Below are positions 1-12,000 of a DNA stretch of 64,000 nucleotides, one piece after another. Source of the stretch: Arcobacter siniprincipis (GTDB taxonomy: Bacteria; Campylobacterota; Campylobacteria; Campylobacterales; Arcobacteraceae); the NCBI RefSeq assembly GCF_048571125.1, contig NZ_CP182343.1, positions 2,604,001 through 2,668,000 on the forward strand, written 5' to 3'. Position numbers and translations under genes: made by a program. How positions within the stretch are numbered: the stretch's first letter is position 1; each line of letters starts with the position of its first letter. Under the pieces are notes generated by a model. The model was not told where the DNA came from, did not search any database, and saw only the letters and a program-made list of their open reading frames with translations.

Positions 1-3000
1 TAAAGAATTAACATCATTTGTAAAATCAAAAACAATCTTTTCATCATGTCCTAATTCACTATCTTCATTTGTATACCATGCAGTTCCTTTTACACCTAAA
101 CCTGCTGGATCATTTTTAATATATACATCAGTTTCATTTCCATCACGATTATATGCGGTAGCTGTAACTCCCGTTCCATCTTGATTTACAGTTGTTACAT
201 CAATAATCTTAGGCGCAGTTGCTACCGCATCAATTGTTATATCTATAGGAGTTATTGTATCATCTATATCTGCTGTTACTGTATTTGTATTTGGTGTTAA
301 TTTCTCAAAGTTTCCACCCTCTACACTTGTAATTGAATTATCTAATGTACTTGCATCTTTATATACATCTTCTGTATTTGGATTTGTTACTTCTAGTGTT
401 CCTGTACTTCCTTCAGTAATTGTAATATCACCAAGTTTTGTATGTATTACTACTGGTGTATCACCTGCTACTACTGGGTTTGACAAGGTTGCTGTAAATG
501 TTACTGTTCCTGCTGCCTCATTTGTATCTGTTGCACTTAAACTTACTGTTGTCTCATCAGCTGTTGGCTCTGTTACAGTTGTTTTTGCGGTATCACTTGT
601 ATCTAGGTTTTCATAATTTCCACCAGTAGTTCCTGTGATTGATACTGTCTCTGTTTTTCCATCTGTTTGTCCATATACATCATCAGCACTTGCTACTGTT
701 ACACTTCCAGTAGTTTCTCCAGCTTTAATTGTTATCTCTGATCCATTACTTAATGTGATTACTAAATCTGTCTCTGGTTTATGATCTACACTTGCAGTAT
801 ATGTTATATCTTCACCTGCTTCTACACTCTCTGTTGCAGTAAGTGTTACTGTTGTATCATCTATTGTATCATCTATATCTGCTGTTACTGTATTTGTATT
901 TGGTGTTAATTTCTCAAAGTTTCCACCCTCTACACTTGTAATTGAATTATCTAATGTACTTGCATCTTTATATACATCTTCTGTATTTGGATTTGTTACT
1001 TCTAGTGTTCCTGTACTTCCTTCAGTAATTGTAATATCACCAAGTTTTGTATGTATTACTACTGGTGTATCACCTGCTACTACTGGGTTTGACAAGGTTG
1101 CTGTAAATGTTACTGTTCCTGCTGCCTCATTTGTATCTGTTGCACTTAAACTTACTGTTGTCTCATCAGCTGTTGGCTCTGTTACAGTTGTTTTTGCGGT
1201 ATCACTTGTATCTAGGTTTTCATAATTTCCACCAGTAGTTCCTGTGATTGATACTGTCTCTGTTTTTCCATCTGTTTGTCCATATACATCATCAGCACTT
1301 GCTACTGTTACACTTCCAGTAGTTTCTCCAGCTTTAATTGTTATCTCTGATCCATTACTTAATGTGATTACTAAATCTGTCTCTGGTTTATGATCTACAC
1401 TTGCAGTATATGTTATATCTTCACCTGCTTCTACACTCTCTGTTGCAGTAAGTGTTACTGTTGTATCATCTATTGTATCATCTATATCTGCTGTTACTGT
1501 ATTTGTATTTGGTGTTAATTTCTCAAAGTTTCCACCCTCTACACTTGTAATTGAATTATCTAATGTACTTGCATCTTTATATACATCTTCTGTATTTGGA
1601 TTTGTTACTTCTAGTGTTCCTGTACTTCCTTCAGTAATTGTAATATCACCAAGTTTTGTATGTATTACTACTGGTGTATCACCTGCTACTACTGGGTTTG
1701 ACAAGGTTGCTGTAAATGTTACTGTTCCTGCTGCCTCATTTGTATCTGTTGCACTTAAACTTACTGTTGTCTCATCAGCTGTTGGCTCTGTTACAGTTGT
1801 TTTTGCGGTATCACTTGTATCTAGGTTTTCATAATTTCCACCAGTAGTTCCTGTGATTGATACTGTCTCTGTTTTTCCATCTGTTTGTCCATATACATCA
1901 TCAGCACTTGCTACTGTTACACTTCCAGTAGTTTCTCCAGCTTTAATTGTTATCTCTGATCCATTACTTAATGTGATTACTAAATCTGTCTCTGGTTTAT
2001 GATCTACACTTGCAGTATATGTTATATCTTCACCTGCTTCTACACTCTCTGTTGCAGTAAGTGTTACTGTTGTATCATCTATTGTATCATCTATATCTGC
2101 TGTTACTGTATTTGTATTTGGTGTTAATTTCTCAAAGTTTCCACCCTCTACACTTGTAATTGAATTATCTAATGTACTTGCATCTTTATATACATCTTCT
2201 GTATTTGGATTTGTTACTTCTAGTGTTCCTGTACTTCCTTCAGTAATTGTAATATCACCAAGTTTTGTATGTATTACTACTGGTGTATCACCTGCTACTA
2301 CTGGGTTTGACAAGGTTGCTGTAAATGTTACTGTTCCTGCTGCCTCATTTGTATCTGTTGCACTTAAACTTACTGTTGTCTCATCAGCTGTTGGCTCTGT
2401 TACAGTTGTTTTTGCGGTATCACTTGTATCTAGGTTTTCATAATTTCCACCAGTAGTTCCTGTGATTGATACTGTCTCTGTTTTTCCATCTGTTTGTCCA
2501 TATACATCATCAGCACTTGCTACTGTTACACTTCCAGTAGTTTCTCCAGCTTTAATTGTTATCTCTGATCCATTACTTAATGTGATTACTAAATCTGTCT
2601 CTGGTTTATGATCTACACTTGCAGTATATGTTATATCTTCACCTGCTTCTACACTCTCTGTTGCAGTAAGTGTTACTGTTGTATCATCTATTGTATCATC
2701 TATATCTGCTGTTACTGTATTTGTATTTGGTGTTAATTTCTCAAAGTTTCCACCCTCTACACTTGTAATTGAATTATCTAATGTACTTGCATCTTTATAT
2801 ACATCTTCTGTATTTGGATTTGTTACTTCTAGTGTTCCTGTACTTCCTTCAGTAATTGTAATATCACCAAGTTTTGTATGTATTACTACTGGTGTATCAC
2901 CTGCTACTACTGGGTTTGACAAGGTTGCTGTAAATGTTACTGTTCCTGCTGCCTCATTTGTATCTGTTGCACTTAAACTTACTGTTGTCTCATCAGCTGT

Positions 3001-6000
3001 TGGCTCTGTTACAGTTGTTTTTGCGGTATCACTTGTATCTAGGTTTTCATAATTTCCACCAGTAGTTCCTGTGATTGATACTGTCTCTGTTTTTCCATCT
3101 GTTTGTCCATATACATCATCAGCACTTGCTACTGTTACACTTCCAGTAGTTTCTCCAGCTTTAATTGTTATCTCTGATCCATTACTTAATGTGATTACTA
3201 AATCTGTCTCTGGTTTATGATCTACACTTGCAGTATATGTTATATCTTCACCTGCTTCTACACTCTCTGTTGCAGTAAGTGTTACTGTTGTATCATCTAT
3301 TGTATCATCTATATCTGCTGTTACTGTATTTGTATTTGGTGTTAATTTCTCAAAGTTTCCACCCTCTACACTTGTAATTGAATTATCTAATGTACTTGCA
3401 TCTTTATATACATCTTCTGTATTTGGATTTGTTACTTCTAGTGTTCCTGTACTTCCTTCAGTAATTGTAATATCACCAAGTTTTGTATGTATTACTACTG
3501 GTGTATCACCTGCTACTACTGGGTTTGACAAGGTTGCTGTAAATGTTACTGTTCCTGCTGCCTCATTTGTATCTGTTGCACTTAAACTTACTGTTGTCTC
3601 ATCAGCTGTTGGCTCTGTTACAGTTGTTTTTGCGGTATCACTTGTATCTAGGTTTTCATAATTTCCACCAGTAGTTCCTGTGATTGATACTGTCTCTGTT
3701 TTTCCATCTGTTTGTCCATATACATCATCAGCACTTGCTACTGTTACACTTCCAGTAGTTTCTCCAGCTTTAATTGTTATCTCTGATCCATTACTTAATG
3801 TGATTACTAAATCTGTCTCTGGTTTATGATCTACACTTGCAGTATATGTTATATCTTCACCTGCTTCTACACTCTCTGTTGCAGTAAGTGTTACTGTTGT
3901 ATCATCTATTGTATCATCTATATCTGCTGTTACTGTATTTGTATTTGGTGTTAATTTCTCAAAGTTTCCACCCTCTACACTTGTAATTGAATTATCTAAT
4001 GTACTTGCATCTTTATATACATCTTCTGTATTTGGATTTGTTACTTCTAGTGTTCCTGTACTTCCTTCAGTAATTGTAATATCACCAAGTTTTGTATGTA
4101 TTACTACTGGTGTATCACCTGCTACTACTGGGTTTGACAAGGTTGCTGTAAATGTTACTGTTCCTGCTGCCTCATTTGTATCTGTTGCACTTAAACTTAC
4201 TGTTGTCTCATCAGCTGTTGGCTCTGTTACAGTTGTTTTTGCGGTATCACTTGTATCTAGGTTTTCATAATTTCCACCAGTAGTTCCTGTGATTGATACT
4301 GTCTCTGTTTTTCCATCTGTTTGTCCATATACATCATCAGCACTTGCTACTGTTACACTTCCAGTAGTTTCTCCAGCTTTAATTGTTATCTCTGATCCAT
4401 TACTTAATGTGATTACTAAATCTGTCTCTGGTTTATGATCTACACTTGCAGTATATGTTATATCTTCACCTGCTTCTACACTCTCTGTTGCAGTAAGTGT
4501 TACTGTTGTATCATCTATTGTATCATCTATATCTGCTGTTACTGTATTTGTATTTGGTGTTAATTTCTCAAAGTTTCCACCCTCTACACTTGTAATTGAA
4601 TTATCTAATGTACTTGCATCTTTATATACATCTTCTGTATTTGGATTTGTTACTTCTAGTGTTCCTGTACTTCCTTCAGTAATTGTAATATCACCAAGTT
4701 TTGTATGTATTACTACTGGTGTATCACCTGCTACTACTGGGTTTGACAAGGTTGCTGTAAATGTTACTGTTCCTGCTGCCTCATTTGTATCTGTTGCACT
4801 TAAACTTACTGTTGTCTCATCAGCTGTTGGCTCTGTTACAGTTGTTTTTGCGGTATCACTTGTATCTAGGTTTTCATAATTTCCACCAGTAGTTCCTGTG
4901 ATTGATACTGTCTCTGTTTTTCCATCTGTTTGTCCATATACATCATCAGCACTTGCTACTGTTACACTTCCAGTAGTTTCTCCAGCTTTAATTGTTATCT
5001 CTGATCCATTACTTAATGTGATTACTAAATCTGTCTCTGGTTTATGATCTACACTTGCAGTATATGTTATATCTTCACCTGCTTCTACACTCTCTGTTGC
5101 AGTAAGTGTTACTGTTGTATCATCTATTGTATCATCTATATCTGCTGTTACTGTATTTGTATTTGGTGTTAATTTCTCAAAGTTTCCACCCTCTACACTT
5201 GTAATTGAATTATCTAATGTACTTGCATCTTTATATACATCTTCTGTATTTGGATTTGTTACTTCTAGTGTTCCTGTACTTCCTTCAGTAATTGTAATAT
5301 CACCAAGTTTTGTATGTATTACTACTGGTGTATCACCTGCTACTACTGGGTTTGACAAGGTTGCTGTAAATGTTACTGTTCCTGCTGCCTCATTTGTATC
5401 TGTTGCACTTAAACTTACTGTTGTCTCATCAGCTGTTGGCTCTGTTACAGTTGTTTTTGCGGTATCACTTGTATCTAGGTTTTCATAATTTCCACCAGTA
5501 GTTCCTGTGATTGATACTGTCTCTGTTTTTCCATCTGTTTGTCCATATACATCATCAGCACTTGCTACTGTTACACTTCCAGTAGTTTCTCCAGCTTTAA
5601 TTGTTATCTCTGATCCATTACTTAATGTGATTACTAAATCTGTCTCTGGTTTATGATCTACACTTGCAGTATATGTTATATCTTCACCTGCTTCTACACT
5701 CTCTGTTGCAGTAAGTGTTACTGTTGTATCATCTATTGTATCATCTATATCTGCTGTTACTGTATTTGTATTTGGTGTTAATTTCTCAAAGTTTCCACCC
5801 TCTACACTTGTAATTGAATTATCTAATGTACTTGCATCTTTATATACATCTTCTGTATTTGGATTTGTTACTTCTAGTGTTCCTGTACTTCCTTCAGTAA
5901 TTGTAATATCACCAAGTTTTGTATGTATTACTACTGGTGTATCACCTGCTACTACTGGGTTTGACAAGGTTGCTGTAAATGTTACTGTTCCTGCTGCCTC

Positions 6001-9000
6001 ATTTGTATCTGTTGCACTTAAACTTACTGTTGTCTCATCAGCTGTTGGCTCTGTTACAGTTGTTTTTGCGGTATCACTTGTATCTAGGTTTTCATAATTT
6101 CCACCAGTAGTTCCTGTGATTGATACTGTCTCTGTTTTTCCATCTGTTTGTCCATATACATCATCAGCACTTGCTACTGTTACACTTCCAGTAGTTTCTC
6201 CAGCTTTAATTGTTATCTCTGATCCATTACTTAATGTGATTACTAAATCTGTCTCTGGTTTATGATCTACACTTGCAGTATATGTTATATCTTCACCTGC
6301 TTCTACACTCTCTGTTGCAGTAAGTGTTACTGTTGTATCATCTATTGTATCATCTATATCTGCTGTTACTGTATTTGTATTTGGTGTTAATTTCTCAAAG
6401 TTTCCACCCTCTACACTTGTAATTGAATTATCTAATGTACTTGCATCTTTATATACATCTTCTGTATTTGGATTTGTTACTTCTAGTGTTCCTGTACTTC
6501 CTTCAGTAATTGTAATATCACCAAGTTTTGTATGTATTACTACTGGTGTATCACCTGCTACTACTGGGTTTGACAAGGTTGCTGTAAATGTTACTGTTCC
6601 TGCTGCCTCATTTGTATCTGTTGCACTTAAACTTACTGTTGTCTCATCAGCTGTTGGCTCTGTTACAGTTGTTTTTGCGGTATCACTTGTATCTAGGTTT
6701 TCATAATTTCCACCAGTAGTTCCTGTGATTGATACTGTCTCTGTTTTTCCATCTGTTTGTCCATATACATCATCAGCACTTGCTACTGTTACACTTCCAG
6801 TAGTTTCTCCAGCTTTAATTGTTATCTCTGATCCATTACTTAATGTGATTACTAAATCTGTCTCTGGTTTATGATCTACACTTGCAGTATATGTTATATC
6901 TTCACCTGCTTCTACACTCTCTGTTGCAGTAAGTGTTACTGTTGTATCATCTATTGTATCATCTATATCTGCTGTTACTGTATTTGTATTTGGTGTTAAT
7001 TTCTCAAAGTTTCCACCCTCTACACTTGTAATTGAATTATCTAATGTACTTGCATCTTTATATACATCTTCTGTATTTGGATTTGTTACTTCTAGTGTTC
7101 CTGTACTTCCTTCAGTAATTGTAATATCACCAAGTTTTGTATGTATTACTACTGGTGTATCACCTGCTACTACTGGGTTTGACAAGGTTGCTGTAAATGT
7201 TACTGTTCCTGCTGCCTCATTTGTATCTGTTGCACTTAAACTTACTGTTGTCTCATCAGCTGTTGGCTCTGTTACAGTTGTTTTTGCGGTATCACTTGTA
7301 TCTAGGTTTTCATAATTTCCACCAGTAGTTCCTGTGATTGATACTGTCTCTGTTTTTCCATCTGTTTGTCCATATACATCATCAGCACTTGCTACTGTTA
7401 CACTTCCAGTAGTTTCTCCAGCTTTAATTGTTATCTCTGATCCATTACTTAATGTGATTACTAAATCTGTCTCTGGTTTATGATCTACACTTGCAGTATA
7501 TGTTATATCTTCACCTGCTTCTACACTCTCTGTTGCAGTAAGTGTTACTGTTGTATCATCTATTGTATCATCTATATCTGCTGTTACTGTATTTGTATTT
7601 GGTGTTAATTTCTCAAAGTTTCCACCCTCTACACTTGTAATTGAATTATCTAATGTACTTGCATCTTTATATACATCTTCTGTATTTGGATTTGTTACTT
7701 CTAGTGTTCCTGTACTTCCTTCAGTAATTGTAATATCACCAAGTTTTGTATGTATTACTACTGGTGTATCACCTGCTACTACTGGGTTTGACAAGGTTGC
7801 TGTAAATGTTACTGTTCCTGCTGCCTCATTTGTATCTGTTGCACTTAAACTTACTGTTGTCTCATCAGCTGTTGGCTCTGTTACAGTTGTTTTTGCGGTA
7901 TCACTTGTATCTAGGTTTTCATAATTTCCACCAGTAGTTCCTGTGATTGATACTGTCTCTGTTTTTCCATCTGTTTGTCCATATACATCATCAGCACTTG
8001 CTACTGTTACACTTCCAGTAGTTTCTCCAGCTTTAATTGTTATCTCTGATCCATTACTTAATGTGATTACTAAATCTGTCTCTGGTTTATGATCTACACT
8101 TGCAGTATATGTTATATCTTCACCTGCTTCTACACTCTCTGTTGCAGTAAGTGTTACTGTTGTATCATCTATTGTATCATCTATATCTGCTGTTACTGTA
8201 TTTGTATTTGGTGTTAATTTCTCAAAGTTTCCACCCTCTACACTTGTAATTGAATTATCTAATGTACTTGCATCTTTATATACATCTTCTGTATTTGGAT
8301 TTGTTACTTCTAGTGTTCCTGTACTTCCTTCAGTAATTGTAATATCACCAAGTTTTGTATGTATTACTACTGGTGTATCACCTGCTACTACTGGGTTTGA
8401 CAAGGTTGCTGTAAATGTTACTGTTCCTGCTGCCTCATTTGTATCTGTTGCACTTAAACTTACTGTTGTCTCATCAGCTGTTGGCTCTGTTACAGTTGTT
8501 TTTGCGGTATCACTTGTATCTAGGTTTTCATAATTTCCACCAGTAGTTCCTGTGATTGATACTGTCTCTGTTTTTCCATCTGTTTGTCCATATACATCAT
8601 CAGCACTTGCTACTGTTACACTTCCAGTAGTTTCTCCAGCTTTAATTGTTATCTCTGATCCATTACTTAATGTGATTACTAAATCTGTCTCTGGTTTATG
8701 ATCTACACTTGCAGTATATGTTATATCTTCACCTGCTTCTACACTCTCTGTTGCAGTAAGTGTTACTGTTGTATCATCTATTGTATCATCTATATCTGCT
8801 GTTACTGTATTTGTATTTGGTGTTAATTTCTCAAAGTTTCCACCCTCTACACTTGTAATTGAATTATCTAATGTACTTGCATCTTTATATACATCTTCTG
8901 TATTTGGATTTGTTACTTCTAGTGTTCCTGTACTTCCTTCAGTAATTGTAATATCACCAAGTTTTGTATGTATTACTACTGGTGTATCACCTGCTACTAC

Positions 9001-12000
9001 TGGGTTTGACAAGGTTGCTGTAAATGTTACTGTTCCTGCTGCCTCATTTGTATCTGTTGCACTTAAACTTACTGTTGTCTCATCAGCTGTTGGCTCTGTT
9101 ACAGTTGTTTTTGCGGTATCACTTGTATCTAGGTTTTCATAATTTCCACCAGTAGTTCCTGTGATTGATACTGTCTCTGTTTTTCCATCTGTTTGTCCAT
9201 ATACATCATCAGCACTTGCTACTGTTACACTTCCAGTAGTTTCTCCAGCTTTAATTGTTATCTCTGATCCATTACTTAATGTGATTACTAAATCTGTCTC
9301 TGGTTTATGATCTACACTTGCAGTATATGTTATATCTTCACCTGCTTCTACACTCTCTGTTGCAGTAAGTGTTACTGTTGTATCATCTATTGTATCATCT
9401 ATATCTGCTGTTACTGTATTTGTATTTGGTGTTAATTTCTCAAAGTTTCCACCCTCTACACTTGTAATTGAATTATCTAATGTACTTGCATCTTTATATA
9501 CATCTTCTGTATTTGGATTTGTTACTTCTAGTGTTCCTGTACTTCCTTCAGTAATTGTAATATCACCAAGTTTTGTATGTATTACTACTGGTGTATCACC
9601 TGCTACTACTGGGTTTGACAAGGTTGCTGTAAATGTTACTGTTCCTGCTGCCTCATTTGTATCTGTTGCACTTAAACTTACTGTTGTCTCATCAGCTGTT
9701 GGCTCTGTTACAGTTGTTTTTGCGGTATCACTTGTATCTAGGTTTTCATAATTTCCACCAGTAGTTCCTGTGATTGATACTGTCTCTGTTTTTCCATCTG
9801 TTTGTCCATATACATCATCAGCACTTGCTACTGTTACACTTCCAGTAGTTTCTCCAGCTTTAATTGTTATCTCTGATCCATTACTTAATGTGATTACTAA
9901 ATCTGTCTCTGGTTTATGATCTACACTTGCAGTATATGTTATATCTTCACCTGCTTCTACACTCTCTGTTGCAGTAAGTGTTACTGTTGTATCATCTATT
10001 GTATCATCTATATCTGCTGTTACTGTATTTGTATTTGGTGTTAATTTCTCAAAGTTTCCACCCTCTACACTTGTAATTGAATTATCTAATGTACTTGCAT
10101 CTTTATATACATCTTCTGTATTTGGATTTGTTACTTCTAGTGTTCCTGTACTTCCTTCAGTAATTGTAATATCACCAAGTTTTGTATGTATTACTACTGG
10201 TGTATCACCTGCTACTACTGGGTTTGACAAGGTTGCTGTAAATGTTACTGTTCCTGCTGCCTCATTTGTATCTGTTGCACTTAAACTTACTGTTGTCTCA
10301 TCAGCTGTTGGCTCTGTTACAGTTGTTTTTGCGGTATCACTTGTATCTAGGTTTTCATAATTTCCACCAGTAGTTCCTGTGATTGATACTGTCTCTGTTT
10401 TTCCATCTGTTTGTCCATATACATCATCAGCACTTGCTACTGTTACACTTCCAGTAGTTTCTCCAGCTTTAATTGTTATCTCTGATCCATTACTTAATGT
10501 GATTACTAAATCTGTCTCTGGTTTATGATCTACACTTGCAGTATATGTTATATCTTCACCTGCTTCTACACTCTCTGTTGCAGTAAGTGTTACTGTTGTA
10601 TCATCTATTGTATCATCTATATCTGCTGTTACTGTATTTGTATTTGGTGTTAATTTCTCAAAGTTTCCACCCTCTACACTTGTAATTGAATTATCTAATG
10701 TACTTGCATCTTTATATACATCTTCTGTATTTGGATTTGTTACTTCTAGTGTTCCTGTACTTCCTTCAGTAATTGTAATATCACCAAGTTTTGTATGTAT
10801 TACTACTGGTGTATCACCTGCTACTACTGGGTTTGACAAGGTTGCTGTAAATGTTACTGTTCCTGCTGCCTCATTTGTATCTGTTGCACTTAAACTTACT
10901 GTTGTCTCATCAGCTGTTGGCTCTGTTACAGTTGTTTTTGCGGTATCACTTGTATCTAGGTTTTCATAATTTCCACCAGTAGTTCCTGTGATTGATACTG
11001 TCTCTGTTTTTCCATCTGTTTGTCCATATACATCATCAGCACTTGCTACTGTTACACTTCCAGTAGTTTCTCCAGCTTTAATTGTTATCTCTGATCCATT
11101 ACTTAATGTGATTACTAAATCTGTCTCTGGTTTATGATCTACACTTGCAGTATATGTTATATCTTCACCTGCTTCTACACTCTCTGTTGCAGTAAGTGTT
11201 ACTGTTGTATCATCTATTGTATCATCTATATCTGCTGTTACTGTATTTGTATTTGGTGTTAATTTCTCAAAGTTTCCACCCTCTACACTTGTAATTGAAT
11301 TATCTAATGTACTTGCATCTTTATATACATCTTCTGTATTTGGATTTGTTACTTCTAGTGTTCCTGTACTTCCTTCAGTAATTGTAATATCACCAAGTTT
11401 TGTATGTATTACTACTGGTGTATCACCTGCTACTACTGGGTTTGACAAGGTTGCTGTAAATGTTACTGTTCCTGCTGCCTCATTTGTATCTGTTGCACTT
11501 AAACTTACTGTTGATGTTACTGTAGTTGATGGAGAAACTGATGTTCCGGTATCTTCTGGATCGTTTGGAGTAGGAGTACCTCCTGTTCCAGGTACATTTA
11601 ATATTGATTTTGTTGTTCTAAATCCATCAGGTCTTTCTCCTGGATTTAAATCTAAAGGAATATCATTATCTGTAGCATTTGGAGTAGTAGACGAATCTGA
11701 AAGTACTTCTCCTGCTGCTGATGCTTCCATTGCACTTGCTAAAGAACCAAAGTCATCAATTATAACCCCATATGGTTTATCTGCATTAGCTAAATTTTCA
11801 TCAAATCGAGCTTCTAAATCTTTTATAATATCATCACTTTTAAAATCAGGGTTTAAAACTGTTTCTTTTAAATCAGTCACTCCCTCTTTGTCATAAATTA
11901 CTGAAAGTACAGTCTTATTTACTTCACCATTTGATTTAATAAGATCGGCCATTCCATCAAAAGTTAATTTTAATTTTGGATTAGTACCTAAAGTCAATTG

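Noticed and set aside
254..11513. Long regular repeats suggesting a CRISPR or satellite array
   Set aside because: The period is 609 bases with no spacers, and the frame stays open through all units on the minus strand, so it is a protein repeat.
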